Assembly: GCF_947500325.1 (NCBI RefSeq)
Contig: NZ_CANMRQ010000005.1
Coordinates: 186,001-250,000, forward strand
Direction of reading: 5' to 3'
DNA from: an uncultured Lacinutrix sp.
GTDB lineage: Bacteria; Bacteroidota; Bacteroidia; Flavobacteriales; Flavobacteriaceae
Length of the DNA stretch: 64,000 bases
Shown: positions 48,201 through 55,451 of the stretch, piece by piece
Numbering within the stretch: the stretch's first letter is position 1
Layout of the letters: the number at the start of each line of letters is the position of its first letter
Notes under the pieces: model-generated
The model's input: only the letters and a program-made list of their open reading frames with translations
The model's database searches: none
What the model was told of the DNA's origin: nothing
Translations under genes and position numbers: made by a program

Positions 48201-48467
48201 AAAGAAGATGAAAGACAAGGTATTACAAGAAGTACTTTACCAACAGTAAGCTCTAGATTAGACAATGCCTATGGCTATATTAGTTCTAGAAAAAATGGGT
48301 TAACAATTACTGAAACCACTTTACTAAATCATGCAAAAACAGCATTAAAGAATGTACTACAAAAGACGAATGCATTTTTTGATAACGATTGGAAAACATA
48401 TAAAAACAGTATTGAAAATTTAAACCTTTCGGCTTTTAAAGATATTAAAGCATTTAAAATAGATTAA
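45261..48467 (+). CDS. Large secreted BNR/sortilin-like beta-propeller protein
   Basis: 1068 aa with signal peptide ending near SFTSFSQ. It begins with MKPRNIGPGGMSGRVTSIDAVH and contains many Asp-box/BNR repeats (KSLDAGKSWKAM, KTVDGGFTWNKI, ITHDGGKTWKRI, KSVDGGFNWKKI, ITKDGGKSWRFI, KSNDKGDTWTII, VTQNGGNTWADV), forming propellers as in the sortilin/Vps10 family. A charged Lys/Asp/Glu linker lies near residue 795-820, then a C-terminal helical region. No glycosidase residues are evident. Its stop codon overlaps the next start by 1 bp. Confidence 0.85.
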   Translation: MKKISLLLLLLFSFTSFSQEFSMDLIKNMKPRNIGPGGMSGRVTSIDAVHTNPDIMYVGTASGGLWKSTSGGIKWEPIFDNEITASIGAVAIQQSNPSVIWAGTGEGNPRNSLNGGYGIYKSLDAGKSWKAMGLEKTRHIHRIVIDPTNPNIVYVAAIGSPWGEHSERGVYKTVDGGFTWNKILFANNKTGAADLVMDPTNPNKLIATLWEHKRDPWFFNSGGKGSGLHITHDGGKTWKRITEKEGFPKGDLGRIGVAIARNKPNIIYALVEAKKNALYKSVDGGFNWKKINDKSDIGNRPFYYSEIYVDPQNENRVYSVFTYVNVSEDGGKNFTQLMPAYGVSNGVHPDHHAWWIHPENGNFMIDGNDGGMNITKDGGKSWRFIGNMPVAQFYHINVDNEYPYNVYGGMQDNGSWRGPAYVWRSQGIRNSYWQEISFGDGFDVVPDRDNSRYGWSMSQQGYVSRYDWQTGDNYLVRPTHPDADMQLRFNWNSAINIDPFNNSTLYFGSQFVHKSNDKGDTWTIISPDLTTNDPEKQKQRDSGGLTIDATGAENHCTILVIEPSPIEKNMLWVGTDDGRVHVTQNGGNTWADVSLNLNDLPKGSWIVQIKASNKNKGEALLVANDYRRFNYTPYAYRTKNYGQSWERIVDTNDVKSYTLSIVEDIEEPNLLFLGTDDGLYVSTNAGNKWTKWTNGFPTVPVKDLVIQPREHDLVIGTFGRAAWVLDDIRPLRAIAKNNQVLNSKLELFTPPTTYKASYQQPTGSRFGADAMYSGENRGFGARFKYYIKVDKPIKKDKDDDKKEEKEEENEDDKNEIKWDSITMNIYDNDKLIRTIKRKTPDSTGLHNWTWRLREKGSDYPSKTIRKRTNEPSGVSVKPGTYKAVMHYGDLTSEKQIEVKEDPRIDVSMSNTNEIYAALKEIEQLNQTMADAVKQIVESKNTAEKYKKDLNALDDKKYKENIKDSKELIEKIDDLLAVYFGKEDERQGITRSTLPTVSSRLDNAYGYISSRKNGLTITETTLLNHAKTALKNVLQKTNAFFDNDWKTYKNSIENLNLSAFKDIKAFKID

Positions 48468-48955
48468 TGATAAAAAGTAAGCCTTTTAAAGTAACACTCA
48501 CTAATAAGTATAGTATTATAATTCCCAATACTGTTGCTGATTTATTTGCAGAAAAAAATCAAAAACGTGTAAAAGTAGAGGCTTCAAAAAATGATGTTAT
48601 AATTTCCTTTCATGCCGCATTAAAAAAAGAAAAGACTGATAATTATCGTATGTATTTTAGTAATGCCAAACAAAAAGCATTAGATATTGATTTTGGAGAT
48701 ACTTTTAGCATTCAATTATTTGAAGATCAATCTAAATATGGTGTCGAAATGCCAGAGACTTTAAATGCTGTACTGTCAAGTGATTATGATGCTTACGAGC
48801 TCTTTGAAAATTTAACTCCTGGCAAAAAACGTAGTATTATTTATGCTATTATGCGCTATAAAAATGTACAAACACAAGTGGACAAATCTATAATAATGAC
48901 AAACAATTTAAAACGTGGCATTAAAGACTTAAAATTAATCCTAAAGGGTAATTAG
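48467..48955 (+). CDS. YdeI/OmpD-associated family protein (DUF1905 plus OmdA)
   Basis: 162 aa. The N-terminal beta domain (1-85) resembles DUF1905; the C-terminal part, with ELFENLTPGKKRSIIYAIMRYKNVQTQVDKS, is OmdA-type. The start ATG overlaps the stop of the propeller gene by one base (TAATG), implying translational coupling. Function unknown. Confidence 0.78.
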   Translation: MIKSKPFKVTLTNKYSIIIPNTVADLFAEKNQKRVKVEASKNDVIISFHAALKKEKTDNYRMYFSNAKQKALDIDFGDTFSIQLFEDQSKYGVEMPETLNAVLSSDYDAYELFENLTPGKKRSIIYAIMRYKNVQTQVDKSIIMTNNLKRGIKDLKLILKGN

Positions 48956-49021
48956 CTAGTAGTTTCTTGCAAATAGATAAATATCTACTTAACTTTAATC
49001 CTAGAATAAAATTTAAAAAAA

Positions 49022-49651
49022 ATGAATAAAATAAGTATTTTATTAATTGTATTGTCGCTAAGTATTTTTTCTTGTAAAAACGATAAAAAGGAATCCAAAG
49101 TTGAACAAGAAACTCAAGTAATAGCTAAAGAAAACTTTATTGTAAAACCTGAAGCAACATCTGTAAAATGGACTGCCTATAAAACTACCGAAAAGAAAGG
49201 TGTTGGAGGTGAATTTACTGTTTTAAAGTTTGATAACAAATCTGGAACTACTCCGCAAGACGCTTTAAACAACTTAAAATTTACAATACCAATTAGTAGC
49301 TTGTTCACCAATGATGAAACCAATACAAGAGACTCCAAAATTAAAAATGCTTTTTTTGGTTCTATGTTAGATACAGATTTAATTAAAGGTACTATTAAGT
49401 ATAATAATGATAAATATGTAGCATCGTTGACAATGAATGGTGTTACAAACGACTTACCATTGGATGTCGAAATCACTGATGAAAGACGTGTTACTATGAA
49501 AGGCACTATGCTACTTAAAGATTGGAATGCATTAGGCGCTTTAGAAGCTTTAAATAAGGTTTGTTTTGATTTACATAAAGGTGAAGATGGTGTAAGCAAA
49601 ACATGGGATGATGTAGCTATAGAAGTTAATACTTTTTTAAGAAAAAATTAA
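49022..49651 (+). CDS. YceI-family lipoprotein
   Basis: 209 aa. Lipobox IFSC (Cys18). The YceI lipocalin-like fold is suggested by the block SVKWTAYKTTEKKGVGGEF, by KIKNAFFGSMLDTDLIKGTIKYNN, and by the C-terminal LTMNGVTNDLPLDVEITDE. YceI proteins bind isoprenoid-like lipids. It is followed by sodC with a 1-bp gap; this is consistent with a shared oxidative or envelope role (inference). Confidence 0.85.
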   Translation: MNKISILLIVLSLSIFSCKNDKKESKVEQETQVIAKENFIVKPEATSVKWTAYKTTEKKGVGGEFTVLKFDNKSGTTPQDALNNLKFTIPISSLFTNDETNTRDSKIKNAFFGSMLDTDLIKGTIKYNNDKYVASLTMNGVTNDLPLDVEITDERRVTMKGTMLLKDWNALGALEALNKVCFDLHKGEDGVSKTWDDVAIEVNTFLRKN

Positions 49652-49652
49652 A

Positions 49653-50210
49653 ATGAAAAAGATACATGTATTTATACAAATAGTAGCTTTAATATTAGTT
49701 ACAAGTTGTAAAAAAGAGGCAAAGGATATTGTAGACCCAATAACAGAAGCAGAAAAAGCTGTAAAAGTAAAACTTGCATTAGCTCCCAAAAGTGATAGTA
49801 ATGTAAAAGGCAATATTGTTTTTAGACAAGAAGGAGGCAAAGTAGAAATGACAGCTATGTTAGAAGGTTTAACACCTGGAGAACATGCCATACATATTCA
49901 TGAAAAAGCAGATTGCTCATCTGCAGACGGAAAATCTTCTGGCGGCCATTGGAATCCTACAAACAAGCCACATGGTAAATGGGGTGATACAGCAGGATTT
50001 CATAAAGGTGATATAGGAAATTTTACTGCTGATGAAAAAGGATTCGCAGTAGTAAATAAAACAACAGACCAATGGTGTATTGGTTGTGGAGACGCTAACA
50101 AAGATATTTTAGGAAAAGCAATTATTGTTCACGAAGGCATAGACGATTTTACATCGCAACCAAGTGGTGCAGCTGGTAGTCGTGTAAGCTGTGGTGGTAT
50201 TATAAAATAA
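49653..50210 (+). CDS. sodC: Cu/Zn superoxide dismutase, lipoprotein
   Basis: 185 aa. Lipobox LVTSC (Cys19). Active-site residues: HAIHIHEKADC, GGHWNPTNKPHG, FHKGDIGNF and VHEGIDDF provide the copper and zinc ligands; GSRVSCGG holds the catalytic Arg and a disulfide Cys. A loop with the extra CIGC pair (DQWCIGCGDANKD) lies near residue 145, as in many Bacteroidota homologues. It detoxifies extracytoplasmic superoxide. A terminator follows. Confidence 0.93.
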   Translation: MKKIHVFIQIVALILVTSCKKEAKDIVDPITEAEKAVKVKLALAPKSDSNVKGNIVFRQEGGKVEMTAMLEGLTPGEHAIHIHEKADCSSADGKSSGGHWNPTNKPHGKWGDTAGFHKGDIGNFTADEKGFAVVNKTTDQWCIGCGDANKDILGKAIIVHEGIDDFTSQPSGAAGSRVSCGGIIK

Positions 50211-50235
50211 TAACAATGCTATTATTTATTAACTA

Positions 50236-50261
50236 AGAGCCACTTTAAGGTGGCTTTTTTA
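50236..50261 (+). terminator. Rho-independent terminator of sodC
   Basis: AGCCAC and GTGGCT arms (50238-50243, 50250-50255) extended by a T-G pair, followed by a T run. Confidence 0.8.
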
Positions 50262-50268
50262 TTTAACT

Positions 50269-50556
50269 ATGGATCCTAAAAAACTAATTACAGAACTACT
50301 AAATAAAAACAAAAGAATGCTGCTTAAAGAAATTAAGCAGAGTAAGGAATTGGTACAGCTAATTGGTAAATCTACTACCCAAGACTTAAGTGATGAGGAA
50401 AAGGAAAAAGTAAAAAATCAATTATTAGACATTTTTAAAAGTATTCCTGCTTTAGCCATATTTTTATTACCTGGTGGTGCAATTTTATTACCATTAGCAA
50501 TAAAATATATTCCAAACTTATTACCATCTGCTTTTAATGAAGATGAAGAAGAATAA
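50269..50556 (+). CDS. Mini LETM1-like protein
   Basis: 95 aa. The C-terminal part closely follows the LETM1 core: a helix LSDEEKEKVKNQLLDIFKSI, then PALAIFLLPGGAILLPLAIKYIPNLLPSAF, with the Pro spacing and the LLPxAxKxxPNxLPSxF pattern of mitochondrial LETM1. Only this segment is present, ending in an acidic tail. LETM1 proteins act at the inner membrane, in ion exchange and ribosome binding. It is 11 bp upstream of a J-domain gene and probably co-transcribed. Confidence 0.72.
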   Translation: MDPKKLITELLNKNKRMLLKEIKQSKELVQLIGKSTTQDLSDEEKEKVKNQLLDIFKSIPALAIFLLPGGAILLPLAIKYIPNLLPSAFNEDEEE

Positions 50557-50567
50557 AATTTTTAATA

Positions 50568-51005
50568 ATGACAGTTAAAAACTATTATGAGTTACTTGGA
50601 ATTAGTTCTACAAGTAACCTAGAAGACATAAAAAAAGCATTTAGGAGAGAGATTGCTATATACCATCCTGATATTAATACCTCTAAAAATGCTGAAAAAC
50701 GTTTTGATGATTTAGTTGAAGCCTTCGATATTTTATCTAAGCCAGATAAAAGAAAATTGTATGATGCCTTATTAAAAAATAACAATACCTTAAATTCAAC
50801 AGCATCTAAAAAAGTTATAAAAAAACACGACACTTTTCAAGAATGGAGAAAAGAAGCAAAACAAAAAGCAACAGATTATAAAAGTAAAAATCCAGAAAAC
50901 ACTCCAGATTTCGAACTCTTAACCGAGACCGTTATTGAAGGTTTTATGGAAATTTTAATGGAAGGTGCGGGAGACTTATTTGAAGATTTTTTTGATGGCT
51001 TCTAA
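50568..51005 (+). CDS. J-domain (DnaJ-like) co-chaperone
   Basis: 145 aa. An N-terminal J domain (1-70), NYYELLGISSTSNLEDIKKAF, with the HPD motif in IAIYHPDIN, stimulates DnaK ATPase. No G/F region, zinc finger or substrate domain as in DnaJ; the C-terminus is acidic and amphipathic (GFMEILMEGAGDLFEDFFDGF). Thus a specialised J protein, perhaps acting with the LETM1-like protein just upstream (inference). It converges on the LytTR regulator gene with an 8-bp gap. Confidence 0.88.
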   Translation: MTVKNYYELLGISSTSNLEDIKKAFRREIAIYHPDINTSKNAEKRFDDLVEAFDILSKPDKRKLYDALLKNNNTLNSTASKKVIKKHDTFQEWRKEAKQKATDYKSKNPENTPDFELLTETVIEGFMEILMEGAGDLFEDFFDGF

Positions 51006-51013
51006 TGACTATT

Positions 51014-51769
51014 CTATTCTAACCAATTTTTAAAATCTTTTACTCGTTCTCTGGCTACAATAACCTCTTGCTCTTTATAAGAACCTAACTTTATTTGTAA
51101 TCTCGAATTAGTATAACTAACCATATCTTTTATAGCCTGGATATTGACGTAAAACTTTCTATTAATTCTAAAGAATTGTGATGGTTCAAGTTCATTTTCT
51201 AAATTATCAAGTGTTGTATCTAAAAGATAATTTCTTCCATCTGTTGTATGAAGGTATGTGCCTTTATTTTCACTGAAGAAGCATTCTATATCATCAATAT
51301 TTATCAGTTTTAAATGCTGTCCCACTTTTACCGAAAAACGCTTTTTATACTCACGCTCTATAGGATTAATTAGTAGTTTTTTAATATCATTAAAATCTAA
51401 AGTAACACTTTGTTTTTCTGGTACTCTGTTTTTAAATTTAGATACTGCTTTCTCTAATTCTTCATCATCTATTGGCTTCAATAAATAATCAATACTATTT
51501 AATTTAAAGGCTTGCAATGCATACTCATCATAAGCTGTTGTAAAAATAATAGCCGAATTAATATTTACTTCATCAAAAATTTCAAATGACAAGCCATCAC
51601 TTAACTGTATATCTAAAAAAATTAAATCTGGATGTTCATTATTTTGAAACCATGTTATAGATTCTTCTACAGAATGCAACATAGTTTCCGCTTGTATATT
51701 TATATTTTGCAGCATACGTTGTAAACGTCTTGCCGATGGTTTTTCATCTTCAATTATTAGTACTCTCAT
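51014..51769 (-). CDS. LytTR-family response regulator
   Basis: 251 aa. Receiver domain with phosphoacceptor Asp53 in LIFLDIQLSDG and conserved Lys in YLLKPIDDEEL, then a LytTR DNA-binding domain (about 140-250), with FFSENKGTYLHTTDGRNYLLD and FFRINRKFYVNIQAI. Last gene of an operon with its kinase. LytTR domains bind tandem 9-bp sites 21 bp apart; two such sites in this window (54633, 58498) are its probable targets. Confidence 0.92.
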   Translation of the reverse strand: MRVLIIEDEKPSARRLQRMLQNINIQAETMLHSVEESITWFQNNEHPDLIFLDIQLSDGLSFEIFDEVNINSAIIFTTAYDEYALQAFKLNSIDYLLKPIDDEELEKAVSKFKNRVPEKQSVTLDFNDIKKLLINPIEREYKKRFSVKVGQHLKLINIDDIECFFSENKGTYLHTTDGRNYLLDTTLDNLENELEPSQFFRINRKFYVNIQAIKDMVSYTNSRLQIKLGSYKEQEVIVARERVKDFKNWLE

Positions 51770-51801
51770 TAGTTAGTTTTACTCTTTTTATATAATATTA
51801 A

Positions 51802-52149
51802 TTATTCCCAACGTTTTTTATCTTCTTCCATATATTTATCGATTTGACGTTGTTCCCATTGTTTTCCAAATAAAAAGTTAGGCCCAAAAACACTAATAAA
51901 ATGAAAAACTAAGCCTATACCCCAAAAGAATGCTGTTGAGAATACTCTAAAACTCCAAAAGTTTTCGTCTGCATCCATATTTCTTACAATCATGAATATG
52001 ATAAATATGTTAACTAAAACATACCATAGCGCATGCCAGTAAAAGCCAACGATTTTTTCAACCTTTTTTTTAGCTCTTATATAAGCCTCTTCACGCTCAA
52101 AATCGCGTTGCTTATTATCTTGATATGGTTCTATTCTACTGTCTTTCAT
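51802..52149 (-). CDS. 2TM domain protein
   Basis: 115 aa from Met52149 (an open frame reaches 52200, but that would overlap the kinase gene by 44 bp; with Met52149 the gap is 7 bp). Two membrane helices (about 31-53 and 64-90) with a conserved tail FGKQWEQRQIDKYMEEDKKRWE. It repeats the C-terminal 2TM module of the kinase next door. It may pair with the kinase as an accessory subunit (inference). Confidence 0.8.
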   Translation of the reverse strand: MKDSRIEPYQDNKQRDFEREEAYIRAKKKVEKIVGFYWHALWYVLVNIFIIFMIVRNMDADENFWSFRVFSTAFFWGIGLVFHFISVFGPNFLFGKQWEQRQIDKYMEEDKKRWE

Positions 52150-52156
52150 AATAGTC

Positions 52157-53497
52157 TTATTTATAGCGATTGTTTTGTTCTTCTTCCATGAATTTTTCAA
52201 TCTTGCGTTTTTCCCAATCCCGTCCTAAAATACCATCATTCACAAATACTTTATAGGCGTGAAAGGCTATTCCAATTCCCCAACCAATGGCAGAAAACCA
52301 GAACCATTTAAACTCCCAATAGGTTCTATAATTAATAAATATTAAAAAAGGAATAACAAAGCAATATGATATTACATTATAGTAAAATCCTTTTAATTCC
52401 TCAACATGCTTACGTGCTCTCACGTAACTATCATCAAATTGTTTTTCTGGTAATTGTCTCATAATTGTTATTTGTTTTGTAAGCATTGGAATAGAAACTT
52501 TAAAATTAGTTTTATCCTCTATTATACTTACTTGTCTGTTTGTTAATAATTTGTAGCGTTGTCTAATATTATCTAAACCAACACCACTACTCTTCTTTAC
52601 CACTTGTTTTGTTTGCAAATTATTTTCTACAATTAATTGTCCGTCTCGTTCGTAAATTTTAATATGTAGTGGTTTATTTGCTGTTACTATATTATGCTTT
52701 ACTGCATTTTCTAATAGTAATTGTAAAGACAACGGCACAACTTTACTATCTGGATTCGAAGCGTGTTCTGGAATATCGAATACTATACTATCTTCAAATC
52801 GCATTTTTAATAAAGACATGTATGTTTTTGCAAATTGTAACTCTTCGTCAACAGTTACTAGATCTTTATTTTTTTGCTCTAAAACATAGCGATATACTTT
52901 AGATAAACTTGTTGTAAATTTTTGAGCACTATCTGGATTCTCTTCAATTAGACTGGTTAAAACATTTAAACTATTAAATAAAAAATGCGGATCTAACTGG
53001 TTTTTTAAAGCATCGAACTTTGCACTAGCTGTACCAGCTATAACTTTTTGCTCTTTTATTTTATTTTTTTGATAACGATTATAAAAATATATGACATGAA
53101 AAATAATTACAATAGTCATAGTTATCCACAAACCAAATTGATAATATTCAAAACGTTCATTTGCTATAAACTCATTAAAAGAATAATCTAAATAAATAAT
53201 ATAAGTGAATGTTCTTAAAAGAAATAAACCTATTAATGTAATTAGAACAGATCCTATAATGCCAATAACTATACGTTTAATTCCTTCTTTTTCTTTCCAT
53301 TGTCTTCTCTCTAAAAATGCAAAATATCTAGTATTAGAAAACCCTAAAACAAAAGCGTATAATTGATAAAATGCAAAAGTAATTAAGTAAGCTTGTGTAG
53401 ACTTGTGCTCATAATCTTCAAAAAACACGGTTCCAACTATAAATACTAGAGTACCTACAATAAAAGTGATTACTATTTCTTTTACTAGTTTATTCAT
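52157..53497 (-). CDS. LytS-type sensor histidine kinase with C-terminal 2TM domain
   Basis: 446 aa. Four membrane helices (5-145), HisKA_internal kinase with LKNQLDPHFLFNSLNVL (phospho-acceptor His171), N box LLENAVKHNI, and G box GVGLDNIRQRY. Residues about 355-446 form a 2TM module (SYVRARKHVEELKGFYYNVISY, then ILGRDWEKRKIEKFMEEE). It phosphorylates the LytTR regulator encoded downstream. The signal is unknown. Confidence 0.9.
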   Translation of the reverse strand: MNKLVKEIVITFIVGTLVFIVGTVFFEDYEHKSTQAYLITFAFYQLYAFVLGFSNTRYFAFLERRQWKEKEGIKRIVIGIIGSVLITLIGLFLLRTFTYIIYLDYSFNEFIANERFEYYQFGLWITMTIVIIFHVIYFYNRYQKNKIKEQKVIAGTASAKFDALKNQLDPHFLFNSLNVLTSLIEENPDSAQKFTTSLSKVYRYVLEQKNKDLVTVDEELQFAKTYMSLLKMRFEDSIVFDIPEHASNPDSKVVPLSLQLLLENAVKHNIVTANKPLHIKIYERDGQLIVENNLQTKQVVKKSSGVGLDNIRQRYKLLTNRQVSIIEDKTNFKVSIPMLTKQITIMRQLPEKQFDDSYVRARKHVEELKGFYYNVISYCFVIPFLIFINYRTYWEFKWFWFSAIGWGIGIAFHAYKVFVNDGILGRDWEKRKIEKFMEEEQNNRYK

Positions 53498-53511
53498 TAT
53501 AATTCTTAAAT

Positions 53512-54144
53512 TTATTCTTTACAAGATTTTGATGCTTCCTCTGCTCTATCTTGCCCCCAATTAGGGTGAAATGCTGTTTCTGGTTTAAAGTTAGCAAAAA
53601 GTTTTAAGGCCTTATCGAATTCTTTGCAAAACGGCTTGGTATCCTGTCCAAAATATCTGGCGCTACCAATATTCCATTCTGCTCTATTTAATACCACTCT
53701 TGGATTATTTGGATTTAATTTATAAGCTTTCTCATATAACTGTGCGACTTTTGGAGCTAGCGTCATACCATATTTAGCACCATCACTAGATACATATACA
53801 GTATGTAATAAAGCTTGCATAACTAGAATCTCTGAGTTCTCTTTAGAAATTGCTGTAGCATCATTAATAAAATCTTGTGCGCGTTTTAATTGAGCATCGA
53901 GCTTTTCTGCATCTTTCAACTTAGTAAAACCATCTATAATTAAAACTTGCGCAGCATAATAAGGTGGTAACCAATTGTCTTGCTCTGCGCTAGCAATACG
54001 CTCAAAAAGGTTTACTGCATCGTCTGGTTTATTTTCTCCCCAAAGTGTTAAAGCTTTTTGCATACCTTTCTCATAATTCGATTGTGCTTGAGTTTCTAAT
54101 TGTGTGCTTAGAAACATTACGATTAATAGTGCTAGTCTATACAT
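53512..54144 (-). CDS. Secreted helical-repeat (TPR-like) protein
   Basis: 210 aa with signal peptide ending near TQLETQA. The rest is helical, with TPR-like repeats (KPDDAVNLFERIAS, AQVLIIDGFTKLKDAEKLDAQLKRAQ, KAYKLNPNNPRVVLNRAEWNIG). It lies between DUF2141 and the kinase in the LytS/LytTR operon, 14 bp from the kinase gene. A role in sensing or binding in the periplasm is plausible; the family is unnamed to me. Confidence 0.75.
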   Translation of the reverse strand: MYRLALLIVMFLSTQLETQAQSNYEKGMQKALTLWGENKPDDAVNLFERIASAEQDNWLPPYYAAQVLIIDGFTKLKDAEKLDAQLKRAQDFINDATAISKENSEILVMQALLHTVYVSSDGAKYGMTLAPKVAQLYEKAYKLNPNNPRVVLNRAEWNIGSARYFGQDTKPFCKEFDKALKLFANFKPETAFHPNWGQDRAEEASKSCKE

Positions 54145-54155
54145 AATAATTAATT

Positions 54156-54569
54156 TTATAGTTTAATATTTTGAATTACATTTTTGTCTTTTACTGTAAA
54201 TACAGCATCTTCCCATTTTGGCGGTCCCATAATACCTTTTGCATTATTTGAAGTACCATAATCTTCTTTTGGAATACCAAATATAAAAGTGTCCATTTTT
54301 TTATTATCATTAGCATCGTGAAATAATGAAATGGCATAATCTCCAGGTTCTATATTTGTAAATGTTACACTTGCTGTAGACTGTGATACTTTTTCTAACT
54401 TACCTTTTATACGTTTTTTTAAAAAATTAGATTCATTATCATATAATCCAATAACTAAAGTCCCTTCTATAGTATTTATATTAGAAATGTTTACAACAAT
54501 GTTATGATTTTGAGCTTTTACATTCTGAAAGCTGAATACAGTAATTAAGAGTAGTAAAATAGATTTCAT
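54156..54569 (-). CDS. Secreted DUF2141 protein
   Basis: 137 aa. Signal peptide ends near FQNVKAQ. The body matches the DUF2141 beta-sandwich (GTLVIGLYDNESNFL, PGDYAISLFHDANDNKKMDTFIFGIPKEDYG and a conserved MGPPKWEDAVF), common as a small secreted protein in Bacteroidota. First gene of the LytS/LytTR operon. Upstream are a tandem LytTR-type site and a -7-like box, so it is probably autoregulated by the operon's regulator. Confidence 0.85.
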   Translation of the reverse strand: MKSILLLLITVFSFQNVKAQNHNIVVNISNINTIEGTLVIGLYDNESNFLKKRIKGKLEKVSQSTASVTFTNIEPGDYAISLFHDANDNKKMDTFIFGIPKEDYGTSNNAKGIMGPPKWEDAVFTVKDKNVIQNIKL

Positions 54570-54591
54570 GATTAGTGGTTTTATGTTGGTA

Positions 54592-54599
54592 CAAATATC
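54592..54599 (-). promoter_or_regulatory. -7-like box of the DUF2141-LytS-LytTR operon
   Basis: GATATTTG on the minus strand, one mismatch to TAnnTTTG at the first position. It is 33 bp from the LytTR tandem site; the TonB-receptor promoter has the same gap with CATCTTTG. Confidence 0.45.
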
Positions 54600-54632
54600 T
54601 AATAGTAATCTTCATTTTTAAAAAGCAATACA

Positions 54633-54662
54633 CCGAACTGTCATTTTTATATGCTGAATTGT
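54633..54662 (-). promoter_or_regulatory. Tandem LytTR-type binding site upstream of the LytS/LytTR operon
   Basis: On the minus strand, ACAATTCAG (54662 to 54654) and ACAGTTCGG (54641 to 54633), 21 bp apart start to start. ACAGTTCGG fits the published LytTR pattern [TA][AC][CA]GTTN[AG][TG] fully; the distal copy differs at one position. Proximal end 64 bp from the DUF2141 start codon. Confidence 0.65.
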
Positions 54663-54804
54663 AATCTTGTTATTTACCAACTCATTTAAACAATATTCAA
54701 AAAAACGCGTAAATAAGGTAATAATCACGATAAAAAAAACATCAACAACAAGAGGCTAAATACCTGAAAATCATACATATAAACATCTATTTGCGATAAA
54801 AAAG

Positions 54805-54822
54805 ATACGTAGTTCTACGTAT
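54805..54822. promoter_or_regulatory. Palindrome ATACGTAG-TT-CTACGTAT
   Basis: Perfect 8-bp arms with a 2-bp spacer. Its centre is about 43 bp upstream of the start site predicted from the -7-like TACCTTGC at 54845, an activator-like position. The binding protein is unknown; the symmetry fits a LuxR/NarL-type dimer (inference). Confidence 0.5.
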
Positions 54823-54862
54823 TTTATTTATGCTTTATTGATTGTACCTTGCAACTGTAAAT

Positions 54863-54926
54863 ATAGTATTAGTGATTACTATTCAATCTACCTCAGGTTT
54901 AGTAAACTAAAAAACACTAATACTAT
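54863..54926 (+). repeat. 12-bp inverted repeat in the leader of the small secreted gene
   Basis: ATAGTATTAGTG (54863-54874) and its exact complement CACTAATACTAT (54915-54926), with 40 bp between; a smaller hairpin TTTAG / CTAAA (54898-54911) lies inside. The structure ends 32 bp before the start at 54959 and would form in the transcript. Confidence 0.6.
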
Positions 54927-54958
54927 TTTACCCGCTAATTAACCTAATCCATAATATT

Positions 54959-55300
54959 ATGAAAAATCTAATTTTAACTTTCTTCTTACTAATAATCAGT
55001 CTTTCTATATATAGTCAAAACTCTAATTCGCTATTAGACTCAAAAACGGCAACTATTATTGAGAAAGCTATTAAAAAACATAACACTAATATAGTATTAG
55101 CTAATTCAAGCTTAAACTGTAATTTAAAATCTGTTAATATTAATACTATGCAGATTAATAATTCTAGTGTCTCTAAAATTAAAAATAATACTAAAGACTT
55201 TTTTAGAAAGTTTTTTGGCCGCAATCCTATACATTTAACTTCTATAGATCTATCAAAGAACAATTACTCTATATTTCCTGGAGAAAACGCTAATGTTTAA
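54959..55300 (+). CDS. Small secreted protein of unknown function
   Basis: 113 aa. Clear signal peptide, MKNLILTFFLLIISLSIYSQ. The mature part is rich in Asn, Ser and Lys with a basic segment KDFFRKFFGRNP; no family recognised. Upstream lie a palindrome, a -7-like box and a structured leader, so expression is likely strongly controlled. No homologous neighbours; no stable hairpin terminator follows. Confidence 0.6.
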   Translation: MKNLILTFFLLIISLSIYSQNSNSLLDSKTATIIEKAIKKHNTNIVLANSSLNCNLKSVNINTMQINNSSVSKIKNNTKDFFRKFFGRNPIHLTSIDLSKNNYSIFPGENANV

Positions 55301-55451
55301 TAACATTTAACTAAACACATTACAAATAGTACAGAATTCCCTTACTAATAATTAAACTACTTTTAGTTTCTTTACAAATAAGATAAACTAAATTACTAAC
55401 GGAAACCTACAAGAAAGTCCCTCGTCTTATTAAGTTCCTTTACTTTATATT

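Larger units (their letters stand above)
54570..54958. other. 389-bp divergent regulatory region
   Basis: No coding sequence was seen. On the minus-strand side: a -7-like box (54592-54599) and the LytTR tandem site (54633-54662). On the plus-strand side: a palindrome (54805-54822), a -7-like TACCTTGC (54845-54852) and a long inverted repeat (54863-54926) before the start of the next gene. The stretch 54663-54804 is AT-rich without recognisable elements. Confidence 0.7.

Noticed and set aside
52150-52200. Longer start of the free 2TM protein, overlapping the kinase gene by 44 bp
   Set aside because: The extra residues are low-complexity Lys/Asn and are read from kinase-coding sequence; Met52149 leaves a normal 7-bp gap.
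55354-55369. AAACTA / TAGTTT hairpin as terminator of the small gene at 54959
   Set aside because: Six A/T-rich pairs without a following T run; too weak to call.
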